DNA of 63,748 bases, from NCBI GenBank assembly GCA_934120735.1, contig CAKOVA010000002.1:1-63748 (forward strand). Direction: 5' to 3'. Of the stretch, positions 7,837 through 16,668 are shown piece after piece. The stretch comes from an uncultured Prevotella sp. GTDB taxonomy: Bacteria; Bacteroidota; Bacteroidia; Bacteroidales; Bacteroidaceae. The position numbers and the translations under genes were made by a program. The notes under the pieces are model-generated. The model was not told where the DNA came from. It saw only the letters and a program-made list of their open reading frames with translations, and made no database searches. Positions within the stretch are counted from its first letter, which is position 1; every line of letters begins with the position of its first letter.

Positions 7837-8904
7837 TTAATGTTTGTCTTCGAATTCTTTCATGCAAGCAATCAGTGCTTTCACACCATCAACACTCATA
7901 GCGTTGTAGCAACTTGCACGGAAACCTCCAACAGAACGGTGTCCCTTGATACCAACCATACCACGTTCGGTAGCGAACTCGAAGAATGGTTTTTCAAGAT
8001 CTTGGTATTCTTCGTTCATAACAAAGCAGATATTCATCAATGAGCGATCTTCTTTAGCAACAGTTCCCTTGAACAGTTTGTTTCTGTCAATCTCAGCATA
8101 TAACAAGTCTGCTCTTTGGTGAGCCAACTTATCCATTGCCTCTACACCGCCGTTCTTCTTAATCCAACGCAATGTTTCGAGAGCTGAATAGATAGGAACA
8201 ACAGGAGGAGTGTTGAACATAGAACCCTTCTCGATGTGTGTGCGATAATCCAACATCGTAGGTATTTCACGTCCGGTCTTGCCTAACATGTCTTCCTTAA
8301 CGATAACGAATGTAACACCAGCCATAGCCAAATTCTTCTGTGCTCCACCGTAGATACATGCGTATTTAGAAACATCAATTGGACGACTAAATATATCTGA
8401 TGACATATCTGCAATAAGTGGCACCTTTACATCCAAGTCTTCACGTATCTCTGTACCGTAGATGGTATTGTTGGAAGTAATGTGAAAATAATCACAATCC
8501 TCAGGTACGCTCCATCCTTTAGGAAGATAAGAATAGTTCTTGTCTGCAGAAGAAGCTACTTCTACTACTTCTCCGAAGAACTTTGCTTCTTTCAAAGCTT
8601 TCTTAGCCCATGTACCTGTGTTCAGGTAGGCAGCCTTCTTCACAAAGAAGTTGTTAGGAATCATGTGGAACTGCAACGATGCACCACCACCTAAGAAGAT
8701 AACTGCATAGCCTTCTGGTATCTGCAACAACTCTTTAATCAAAGCTACAGCCTCGTCAACAACTGGCTGAAAGTCTTTTGCACGGTGACTAATCTCCATC
8801 AGAGAGAGTCCACTACCATTAAAATCGAGAATTTGTTTCGCTGTGTTTTCAATCACCTCACGAGGGAGGATTGATGGACCTGCATTAAAATTGTACTTTT
8901 TCAT
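7837..8904 (-). CDS. serC: Phosphoserine aminotransferase
   Basis: A 355-residue class V aminotransferase that converts 3-phosphohydroxypyruvate to phosphoserine with PLP. The N-terminus [18 protein letters not shown] and [16 protein letters not shown] are the SerC signature, and the PLP-binding lysine is in [16 protein letters not shown]. The C-terminal [20 protein letters not shown] is also typical. Length is normal. It is the first gene of the cluster serC-serA-DUF1015-IMPACT, separated from serA by 181 bp that contain a 13-bp inverted repeat. Confidence 0.96.
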   Translation of the reverse strand: MKKYNFNAGPSILPREVIENTAKQILDFNGSGLSLMEISHRAKDFQPVVDEAVALIKELLQIPEGYAVIFLGGGASLQFHMIPNNFFVKKAAYLNTGTWAKKALKEAKFFGEVVEVASSADKNYSYLPKGWSVPEDCDYFHITSNNTIYGTEIREDLDVKVPLIADMSSDIFSRPIDVSKYACIYGGAQKNLAMAGVTFVIVKEDMLGKTGREIPTMLDYRTHIEKGSMFNTPPVVPIYSALETLRWIKKNGGVEAMDKLAHQRADLLYAEIDRNKLFKGTVAKEDRSLMNICFVMNEEYQDLEKPFFEFATERGMVGIKGHRSVGGFRASCYNAMSVDGVKALIACMKEFEDKH

Positions 8905-9017
8905 ATTAATTGATTAGTTAGTAGAAATAAATGTTTGTCTTATTTGGGGGCTAATTTACGACATTAGTCTGAAAGAAAAAAATATTAATGCATTTTTTTT
9001 GCCAAACGCCTCTTTTT

Positions 9018-10337
9018 TTATGAAATTGGCTCTACCAAAGTCTTTATTCCCTTGATTTTTTCACCTTTGGACAGCTGGAGAACTTGTTGCAACTTATTTC
9101 GAACCACGGCTACATATACATAATAGTCTTTAACATCAATACGTCCGATTTCTGTTGATTTCAAACCACATTTCTTACACAAGAATCCCACAACATCCAT
9201 CTTACTGATTTTATTTTTCTTTCCTTTTCCGATGTACAATGTAGCCATTTTGGGTTCCATGGGAACTGGTGGAAGTTGTTCAGGAAAGTCAAAGTTCGTG
9301 ATGTCAGAAGAGATAAACTCTGGGATGCTCTCAGTTGGTCCGATGATGAGAAAGCTTTTTCCTTTTTTGTCCCATCGGGCCGTTCTTCCTATTCGGTGTA
9401 TGTAACCATCTTCATGTTCTGGCAAATGATAATGAACGATATTACTTACATCGGGAATGTCAAGTCCACGAGAAGCCAAGTCGGTACTGACCAAGACATT
9501 GACAGAACCATTAGAAAACTGATAGAGTGAATCTTCACGCTGTTTTTGGTCAAGACCACCATGGAAGACCGTGGAGGAAAATCTATGATTCTGCAAGTAG
9601 TCATGAATTCGCTCGGCACTATCTCGGTAATTGACAAAGACGATACTACTTTGATTGTCAAAAGTGAGTAACAACTTAGACAAGGTCTCCAATTTATCTT
9701 TGTCAGGACTGGATACTGCAAAGATTTGAATCTGCTTTGTGGTATTATCCTCATCCAGATAATCCAAACGCTGCAAACGGTTTACATTGACAAACTCTGG
9801 GATGGAGTCGGCATCTGTTGCCGATAGGAGTATTCGTTGCTTGACTGCATGCAGTTGAGCCAACACCTCCTTCATTTCATCCTGGAATCCCATTTCTAGA
9901 CATTTGTCGAACTCGTCTATCACGACATATTGTGTGGAATTTGTGACAATGTTTCCTTTGCTAAGATGATCGTTGAGTCGGCCTGGTGTGGCAAATATGA
10001 TTTGAGGTTGAATCTGTTTCAACTGTTTGTGCTCATCCATAGCTGGCCGACCGCCATAACAAGCGTAAGAACGTACGGGCGTAGACAAAGCTTTCAAGAT
10101 ACTTGATGACTGAAGAGCCAACTCTCTGTTTGGCACGATGACCACGGCTTGCAGCTCATCACGTGATACCTCTATTTTTTGTATCAACGGCAGTAAATAA
10201 GCCAATGTTTTACCCGATCCCGTAGGAGACAAGATGACAACATCTGCCTGCCCACCCAATATGAGCCGAGATGCCTCTTGCTGCATGGGGCTTAATTCAT
10301 CAATTCCCAGTTTGTTTAAATTAATATCGACACTCAT
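9018..10337 (-). CDS. DEAD-box ATP-dependent RNA helicase with DbpA-type C-terminus
   Basis: A helicase of about 439 residues. Motif I is SPTGSGKT, motif II reads DEFD rather than DEAD, motif III is SAT, and the C-terminal RecA domain has STDLASRGLDIPDV and HRIGRTAR. The last 75 residues (KISKMDVVGFLCKKCGLKST, then YVYVAVVRNKLQQVLQL) resemble the DbpA RNA-binding domain, which targets 23S rRNA helix 92, so a role in 50S assembly is likely. I chose the ATG at 10337 because AAGGGG lies 5 bases before it; a GTG at 10343 overlapping the TPR gene stop is possible. It is coupled to the upstream TPR gene. Confidence 0.9.
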   Translation of the reverse strand: MSVDINLNKLGIDELSPMQQEASRLILGGQADVVILSPTGSGKTLAYLLPLIQKIEVSRDELQAVVIVPNRELALQSSSILKALSTPVRSYACYGGRPAMDEHKQLKQIQPQIIFATPGRLNDHLSKGNIVTNSTQYVVIDEFDKCLEMGFQDEMKEVLAQLHAVKQRILLSATDADSIPEFVNVNRLQRLDYLDEDNTTKQIQIFAVSSPDKDKLETLSKLLLTFDNQSSIVFVNYRDSAERIHDYLQNHRFSSTVFHGGLDQKQREDSLYQFSNGSVNVLVSTDLASRGLDIPDVSNIVHYHLPEHEDGYIHRIGRTARWDKKGKSFLIIGPTESIPEFISSDITNFDFPEQLPPVPMEPKMATLYIGKGKKNKISKMDVVGFLCKKCGLKSTEIGRIDVKDYYVYVAVVRNKLQQVLQLSKGEKIKGIKTLVEPIS

Positions 10338-10339
10338 GG

Positions 10340-11548
10340 TCACCCCTTCTTTGCGTTTATAATTTTATCAATCTCATCAAACTCTTTACCCATATTCAGA
10401 TTTAGGTAAATAGTATAGAGCGGAAGGCTCCAGCGCTCTTTCATGTCAGGAGCCAGTTGTCTGTAGCGTTCGAGATAGGGCAAAGCCTTACGATAATCAT
10501 TTAAAATCATTTGTCTATGCTGCTTTGATACCTGCAACTCTTTGTCCAAAATAACAGCTTGATTAAAATAGGCCAGCCCAGCATTTAAATAAGGTTCCAT
10601 CATGCTATCGTTCTCTGCAATCAATCCATCACATATTTCAATACATTCGTCATATTGACCCGTATTCAGCAACACCGTACTCTTTGCAAACCGATAAATC
10701 TGATTGGTGCTGTCGACAGATAGAGCTTGATTGATGACGTGCAGTGCTTTGTCGAAGCGATGATTCTGCACATAATAGTCTACCAGCCGTGGAAAGAAGA
10801 ACGGAAAGTCAGGATGTGATGAGAATCCTTCTTCCAATGTTTTCAAGTATAAGGTAGTATCGTTCATTTCCTTATACGTTTGCACCAAATATTGCAGCAT
10901 GTAAACGTAGTGAGTTGTATCCTTCAATGCTAAAGGAGTGTGCTTCAAGGTTGCTTGGTGGTTCTTGAGCTTGTAAGCATTGTAGGCCGCCCAATAGGAA
11001 GCCTCGGGTATCAACTTGTCACGCTTCATATAGTCATACTTCTTGAACAAAGGTTGATACGCGCAATTGATGTATGCGTCATACATATCATAAGCTTCTT
11101 GATACTTATGCTTCAGCATGAAATAGGCTCCACCATTGAAAAGATTGGGTCTGATTTGGTTTAAGAACTGGGCATGTTCGTCTCTGTATTCTATTTTGAT
11201 GACTCCTTTTTTGTTGGGTGTCGCATCAACAGAGTCAAACGCTTGCAAAACATCAAACATTTTCTTTCCCAATGAAAATAACTTAGCCGTATCGTACTTT
11301 TGCTTTAAATACAGCTTTTCATTTCCCTGTTCATACTGCTTTTTGACAGCTTCGAACAGTGTCATCCATATTTTCTTATTATTTCTGTTCGTGGAGTCTT
11401 TCAACAAATTACTCATGGATTTTTCTGCTTTTTCCAGATTATTACCATGTTTAATCCATTGTTTAGCCTGAGATATATCTTTTCTCTGTGCTTGCACTGA
11501 ACAAACAACTATGATAAGTAAAAGAAAAATATGTATCAATCTTTTCAT
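10340..11548 (-). CDS. Secreted TPR-repeat protein
   Basis: A protein of about 402 residues with signal peptide MKRLIHIFLLLIIVVCSVQA and several degenerate tetratricopeptide repeats (for example HVINQALSVDSTNQIYRFAK and YDECIEICDGLIAENDSMME). I start it at the ATG at 11548; a TTG nine bases further upstream is less likely. It shares layout and phrases with the next upstream gene (11807-13033), including PNxKG, an IRPNLFNGG/LRPQLINAG motif and a C-terminal PYLExxRxLxPD, so the two are tandem paralogs. The specific function is unknown. Its stop overlaps the start region of the helicase gene. Confidence 0.85.
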   Translation of the reverse strand: MKRLIHIFLLLIIVVCSVQAQRKDISQAKQWIKHGNNLEKAEKSMSNLLKDSTNRNNKKIWMTLFEAVKKQYEQGNEKLYLKQKYDTAKLFSLGKKMFDVLQAFDSVDATPNKKGVIKIEYRDEHAQFLNQIRPNLFNGGAYFMLKHKYQEAYDMYDAYINCAYQPLFKKYDYMKRDKLIPEASYWAAYNAYKLKNHQATLKHTPLALKDTTHYVYMLQYLVQTYKEMNDTTLYLKTLEEGFSSHPDFPFFFPRLVDYYVQNHRFDKALHVINQALSVDSTNQIYRFAKSTVLLNTGQYDECIEICDGLIAENDSMMEPYLNAGLAYFNQAVILDKELQVSKQHRQMILNDYRKALPYLERYRQLAPDMKERWSLPLYTIYLNLNMGKEFDEIDKIINAKKG

Positions 11549-11753
11549 ATTAATCAACTATTATAAATTAATCGGTTCTTGTAAAATCTCTCTAGCGAGA
11601 TGATGTATTCAGCAAAAGTGATGAATAATTTCTGAATATTGAACCCTTACTTCTGCAAATATACGGAAAAAGTTAATATCCTCTACATTTATTACAATAA
11701 ACTTAACATTATTTGCTAAGGGATAAATAAAGTTTTGCAATCATATAAAAACG

Positions 11754-11785
11754 TGGAGGATATACCTCACGATACATCCTCCACA
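11754..11785 (-). terminator. Intrinsic terminator after the gyrA-TPR operon
   Basis: Perfect 9-bp stem GTGGAGGAT (11754-11762) with ATCCTCCAC (11777-11785), loop of 14 nt. On the minus strand the stem is followed by CGTTTTTATATG, giving a U-tract. It lies 22 bp past the stop of the TPR gene at 11807. Confidence 0.85.
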
Positions 11786-11806
11786 TTAAGATTATTAATA
11801 GTATTA

Positions 11807-13033
11807 TTATTTATTCAAATTCTCCATTTCCTTCGTTCTACTGTCTTCAGCACCGTAGAGCGAGTAATAGCATTGATAAAGAGGATAGCTCCAGTTTGCA
11901 CGACTCTTATCGGGATCAAGGTCACGAGCTTTTTCCAGATAGCCAACTGATTCTGTATAGAGTTTCTTTTGCTCGGCAGCATTATTCAAACCTTGTGCTT
12001 TTGAATTTATACAGAACCCAAGATAAGTGTATACAAGTGGGTCCTTGTCGTTCACAGACACCGCTTTCTTATAGCCTTCAATAGCTTCATCCCACTGACC
12101 AGCATTCATTGCAATTTGAGCTTTCATTGCCAAAGCACTGAAATTGTTAGGATCTTCTTGCAGTTTAGAAGCAACCAATTTATTCAGCTCTTCTTTGTTG
12201 TCCATGCCGTTATACATGGAACTTAATGCGCTGAACACTTGCTCATTGCCCTTTTCTTTTACATACAGTTCTTTCAAGCTTTCAATAGCTTTCAACGAGT
12301 CTGATTTAGATGTGAGCCCTTGTGTGATGAGATACGACTTCAAGTTCAATGCCTCCTTATGCACATCCTTTGCTGTATCCTGCAAGGCTACATCTGCATA
12401 TTGGTTTGCCAAATCAACCTTCTTATCTTGGAAGGCATATACAGCTGCTACACGCGCCACCTCTCCAAGATATTGATCATAAGCAGGTTTGTTAGCAACA
12501 TCCTTAAACAAATTAGCTTGAGACGAAGATACATACAGACCGAAGTTCTTCAAAGCTCCTTGCTGATCATTCTTAGTTCCAGCGTCCTGTCCAGCATTAA
12601 TCAACTGTGGGCGTAAGTTGTACAAACGATTTTGATTTTCCTTGTGAAACTTAGGTTTTACCTTTCCTTTCGCATTGGGCATCATATCGTATTTGTCTGC
12701 TTCAATACCAGCATTTATTGCGTGGTAGAGTGCATCATAATACCCCACAGTATCATATTGTTGCTGTTCACCCTGTTTAAGCTGTTGACTAAGCATATTC
12801 TTCTCAATGATAGTCTGCTCTTTGTTCACTTTTTGCATAGCAAGGTCGACTAGCTTATTATAAGCTTTTGCTTTTTCTTCATTGTTTGCTAATTGTGACA
12901 AATTTGACTTGACCAAATTCTCTGCTTCAACAAATGTTTTTGCAGACATGATAGCCTTTAACGCGTCACTGTCGCCGGCAAAAGACGTTGAGGCACCCAG
13001 TGCCATCAAAGCCATCAACAATAATTTTTTCAT
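11807..13033 (-). CDS. Secreted TPR-repeat protein (paralog of the neighbouring TPR gene)
   Basis: A 408-residue protein with signal peptide MKKLLLMALMALGASTSFAG and TPR units, the clearest being FSALAMKAQIAMNAGQWDEA and YKKAVSVNDKDPLVYTYLGF. It ends with YLEKARDLDPDKSRANWSYP, matching the C-terminus of the gene at 10340-11548, so the pair arose by duplication. TPR proteins of this type usually act as scaffolds in the periplasm; nothing more specific is visible. It starts 27 bp after gyrA and is followed by a strong terminator, so it is probably transcribed with gyrA. Confidence 0.87.
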   Translation of the reverse strand: MKKLLLMALMALGASTSFAGDSDALKAIMSAKTFVEAENLVKSNLSQLANNEEKAKAYNKLVDLAMQKVNKEQTIIEKNMLSQQLKQGEQQQYDTVGYYDALYHAINAGIEADKYDMMPNAKGKVKPKFHKENQNRLYNLRPQLINAGQDAGTKNDQQGALKNFGLYVSSSQANLFKDVANKPAYDQYLGEVARVAAVYAFQDKKVDLANQYADVALQDTAKDVHKEALNLKSYLITQGLTSKSDSLKAIESLKELYVKEKGNEQVFSALSSMYNGMDNKEELNKLVASKLQEDPNNFSALAMKAQIAMNAGQWDEAIEGYKKAVSVNDKDPLVYTYLGFCINSKAQGLNNAAEQKKLYTESVGYLEKARDLDPDKSRANWSYPLYQCYYSLYGAEDSRTKEMENLNK

Positions 13034-13060
13034 AATTTCGTTATTTTTAAAGGTTTATTT

Positions 13061-15670
13061 TTATTCGTTAGGCTCTAACTCATCATCAAAATCTACCAAT
13101 GGAGCCTCTTCAGCAGTTGTCTTGTCAGACCCAGAGTTCATGGTATCCTTTCCCTCTCTATCGGGCTGATCCAATTCCTCTTTATTATCTTCTTCCAAAG
13201 ACGCTTCCAGTTCTGAGCTCATGGTCTTACATACACTGGCGATGACATCGTTCTTCTTTGACAGATTAATCAATCGTACGCCCTGTGTAGCACGCCCCAT
13301 CACACGACATTCCGAGACAGCCAATCTAATGGTAATACCACTCTTATTGATGATCATCAAATCATTGTTATCAGTCACGTTCTTAATCGCAACCAGACGT
13401 CCTGTCTTATCAGTAATACTCAGTGTCTTGACACCTTTACCACCACGATTGGTCTTTCTGTAATCCTCTACCAAAGAACGCTTGCCATAGCCGTTTTCAC
13501 TGACTACCATGACCGTCTCGTTAACAGGATCATTAACAACTATCATGCCAACAACAGCGTCGTCACCATCATCCAGTCGCATACCACGAACACCGGTTGC
13601 GGTACGTCCCATGGTACGAACGGTGTTTTCATCAAAACGCACTGCCCTACCATTACGGTTAGCCATGATGAGTTCGTTTTCACCATTAGTCAATCTCACA
13701 TCAACAACTTCGTCATCTTCCGCAATATTGATGGCGATGACACCATTGGTTCGTGGACGGGAATAAGCCTCAAGACTTGTTTTCTTTACGGTACCATTCT
13801 TGGTCGCAAAGACGACATAGTGAGAATTGATGAACTCTTCATCATTCAACCCACGCAAACGTAAGATTGCATTGATAGCATCATCACTGTCGATGTTGAG
13901 CAAATTCTGGATGGCACGACCCTTAGAATCCTTAGCTCCCTCTGGTATGTTATAGCACTTGAGCCAATAGCATCGTCCCTTCTTGGTGAAGAACAACATG
14001 GTTTGGTGCATGGTAGCGGGATAGATAAACTCCGTGAAGTCTTGATCACGATGTGTGGCACCCTTAGATCCAACACCACCCCTGGCTTGTTCGCGGAAGT
14101 CAGACAGTGGTGTTCGCTTGATATACCCAAGATGACTCACGGTAATAACTACAGGATCATTTGGATAGAAATCCTCTGCATTGAACTCATGTTCATCAGG
14201 AATAATCTTTGTGCGGCGGTCATCACCGTATTTCTCCTTTACCTCGTTCAGCTCATCCTTCATCACCTTCTTACAAAGTTCGGGATCAGAAAGAATGTTT
14301 TCCAGATAAGCGATGAGTTTTTCCAACTCATCATATTCAGCATGCAACTGATCCATACGAAGTCCTGTCAACTGAGACAGACGCATGTCAACAATGGCCT
14401 TACTCTGCAGATTATCCAGGTCAAACCGCTTTTCCAAATTAGTTTGAGCTTCCGAAGGCGTCTTACTTCCACGGATGATGTGAACCACTTCGTCAATGTT
14501 GTCGCATGCAATAATCAAGCCTTCCAAGATATGGGCGCGTTCTTGCGCTTTCTTCAACTCAAACTTGGTCCTGCGGATGGTTACATCATGACGATGCTCC
14601 ACAAAGTACTTCACACATTCTTTCAAGCTCAACAAGCGTGGACGACCTTTAACCAGCGCGATGTTGTTAACCGAGAACGAACTTTGCAAAGCCGTCATCT
14701 TAAACAATTTGTTTAAAATGACATTGGCATTGGCATCCCGCTTGATGTCAATAACAATACGCATTCCCTGCCGACCCGATTCATCGTTAACGTTTGAGAT
14801 ACCGTCCAGCTTGCCTTCTTTCACAAGAGCTGCTATGTATTCAATGAGTTGTTGTTTGTTAACGCCGTATGGAATTTCTGTGACAACAATCTTATCGTGG
14901 CTCTCATCACTTTCAATCTCGGCTTTTGCTCTGATGATGATACGACCACGACCAGTTTCGTAGGCATCCTTCACGCCCTGCAGGCCATAGATATAAGCCC
15001 CTGTCGGGAAATCAGGAGCCTGGATGTGCTTCATCAGTTCATCCAGCTCGATGTCAGGGTTGTCAATATATGCGCAACAGCCTTCAATCACTTCACGAAG
15101 ATTATGAGTTGGCATGTTTGTCGCCATACCTACAGCTATACCATTTCCACCGTTTACAAGCAGGTTTGGTATCCTGGTCGGCATAACCGTTGGCTCCTGT
15201 AAAGTGTCGTCAAAGTTGCTGGCCATGTCCACGGTATCCTTATCCAGGTCGTCCATGACATGCTCACCCATCTTTGACAATCTACATTCGGTATAACGCA
15301 TGGCAGCAGCAGAGTCACCGTCAACACTACCAAAGTTACCTTGCCCGTCTACAAGCGTGTAGCGCATGTTCCAGTCTTGTGCCAAACGTACCAAGGCACC
15401 ATACACAGAACTATCGCCATGAGGATGGTACTTACCAAGCACCTCACCTACTACACGAGCACATTTCTTATATGGCTTGTCACTTGTATTGCTAATACCC
15501 AGCATACCGTATAAGATACGACGGTGCACAGGTTTGAAACCATCTCGTACATCAGGAAGGGCACGAGCCACAATCACAGACATCGAATAATCGATGTATG
15601 ACGACTTCATTTCTTCCTCAATGTTAATCTTCATGATCCTGTCATGATCAATTGTCTGATTTTCGTCCAT
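13061..15670 (-). CDS. gyrA: DNA gyrase subunit A
   Basis: An 869-residue type IIA topoisomerase subunit. The winged-helix and tower domains are present: SYIDYSMSVIVARALPDVRD at the N-terminus, the catalytic tyrosine in AAAMRYTECRLSKMGE, and FVEHRHDVTIRRTKFEL. The C-terminal beta-pinwheel has a GyrA-box-like NRGGKG, which separates gyrase from ParC, and ends in an acidic tail. In the quinolone region the sequence is HPHGDSSVYG, so the residue equivalent to E. coli Asp87 is glycine. The gene is followed by the TPR gene 27 bp downstream; 406 bp of unassigned DNA lies upstream. Confidence 0.97.
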   Translation of the reverse strand: MDENQTIDHDRIMKINIEEEMKSSYIDYSMSVIVARALPDVRDGFKPVHRRILYGMLGISNTSDKPYKKCARVVGEVLGKYHPHGDSSVYGALVRLAQDWNMRYTLVDGQGNFGSVDGDSAAAMRYTECRLSKMGEHVMDDLDKDTVDMASNFDDTLQEPTVMPTRIPNLLVNGGNGIAVGMATNMPTHNLREVIEGCCAYIDNPDIELDELMKHIQAPDFPTGAYIYGLQGVKDAYETGRGRIIIRAKAEIESDESHDKIVVTEIPYGVNKQQLIEYIAALVKEGKLDGISNVNDESGRQGMRIVIDIKRDANANVILNKLFKMTALQSSFSVNNIALVKGRPRLLSLKECVKYFVEHRHDVTIRRTKFELKKAQERAHILEGLIIACDNIDEVVHIIRGSKTPSEAQTNLEKRFDLDNLQSKAIVDMRLSQLTGLRMDQLHAEYDELEKLIAYLENILSDPELCKKVMKDELNEVKEKYGDDRRTKIIPDEHEFNAEDFYPNDPVVITVSHLGYIKRTPLSDFREQARGGVGSKGATHRDQDFTEFIYPATMHQTMLFFTKKGRCYWLKCYNIPEGAKDSKGRAIQNLLNIDSDDAINAILRLRGLNDEEFINSHYVVFATKNGTVKKTSLEAYSRPRTNGVIAINIAEDDEVVDVRLTNGENELIMANRNGRAVRFDENTVRTMGRTATGVRGMRLDDGDDAVVGMIVVNDPVNETVMVVSENGYGKRSLVEDYRKTNRGGKGVKTLSITDKTGRLVAIKNVTDNNDLMIINKSGITIRLAVSECRVMGRATQGVRLINLSKKNDVIASVCKTMSSELEASLEEDNKEELDQPDREGKDTMNSGSDKTTAEEAPLVDFDDELEPNE

Positions 15671-16076
15671 TCAATCGTTAGTATAAATATAATGTTAAAT
15701 TCCGTCTAAAATCGTCTATAAGCACATTTAATTTCGCTCTGTGACGTTTTGCCTATTTATTTCAACATGCTAAAGTACAACTTTTTTCCGAATTAGAAAG
15801 GCTTTAAACGATAAAAAACGCAAAATTAAGCAATATTGAGCATATTGGTGAAACTGGAGTGATAGCAATTGCCTTCACACTTAACGAGGAGTAACCGACT
15901 GTGAATTCCCTGCCAGCAACGATGCTGACTTTTTTCAATCCCGGCTTTTCTTTGAAACATCAACACGCCTAGAGGTCTGTTAAAGAAGATGGTAATAACG
16001 AACAATCAAAAATTTCCATATATAATACTTCTTTTTAGATTCGTAAGGTTAAACTGTCCTGATTATGGCTTACATG
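15671..16076. other. 406-bp intergenic region upstream of gyrA
   Basis: No gene, RNA or clear repeat was recognised. The part next to gyrA must hold its promoter, but no good TAnnTTTG box was found; TACTTTAG on the minus strand near 15770 is one base off. The middle (15840-16010) is less AT-rich than typical spacers and could be gene remnant, but no frame stays open. Confidence 0.5.
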
Positions 16077-16562
16077 TTACATAGAAAGCAGTTGTTCGTC
16101 TTCCAATTCACAACCACGGAAGCCCATTTCTTTGGCTCGTTTTTCATCGAATACAGAATATACCGCCGACCCTTCAACACATAGTTCACCCTGCCCATTC
16201 TCGATGGTTGCATCGATGAACACCAGGTTGCGCCGACGCTCTCGTATATGGGCACGTATGGTCAATTGAGGTTCTGTCGTGGCAACCGGCTGTTTATAGC
16301 GCACTTCCAACTTGCTGGTCATGCCAGTGGTTTGTAGTTTTCGGATGACCACCCACCCCGCTATCTCGTCGATGAGCGTACTAAGAATGCCCCCATGGAT
16401 GGTTCCTACCCACCCTTGGCCATGTGTTTGTGGATTCCAAAAGGAGATGATGTCGTCGCCATCCTCATAAAACTCCATCTTCAACCCCATCTCATTGTCT
16501 GGGCAACAGCCATAGCAGTTGTATTTCTCCACACCTATCCAGGGATTCTTTATTTTTCTCAT
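16077..16562 (-). CDS. PaaI-family hotdog thioesterase
   Basis: A 161-residue hotdog-fold thioesterase. Family features are CYGCCPDNEMGLKMEFYEDG at the N-terminus, the active-site segment GWVGTIHGGILSTLIDEIAG (HGG followed by an acidic residue in the long helix), and LEVRYKQPVATTEP. Such enzymes hydrolyse acyl-CoA or aryl-CoA thioesters; the substrate cannot be read from sequence. It lies 106 bp downstream of the window's DUF5686 start-side neighbour in coordinate order, as the next minus-strand gene after DUF5686, without close coupling. Confidence 0.88.
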   Translation of the reverse strand: MRKIKNPWIGVEKYNCYGCCPDNEMGLKMEFYEDGDDIISFWNPQTHGQGWVGTIHGGILSTLIDEIAGWVVIRKLQTTGMTSKLEVRYKQPVATTEPQLTIRAHIRERRRNLVFIDATIENGQGELCVEGSAVYSVFDEKRAKEMGFRGCELEDEQLLSM

Positions 16563-16668
16563 AATACAATACTCTATCTCGTCTTATTAGTTATCTCATG
16601 GTTATCAATTAATGAGTGCCTCATCTGCGGGCACTCATTCTAATGCAATAGCGTGGCATTGCATCCAC

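Noticed and set aside
14003..14716. A 237-codon plus-strand frame inside gyrA
   Set aside because: Antisense shadow of a highly conserved gene; no recognisable domain or start context.
16077..16255. Alternative frame of 61 codons inside the thioesterase gene
   Set aside because: Overlaps the thioesterase in another frame and shows no domain.
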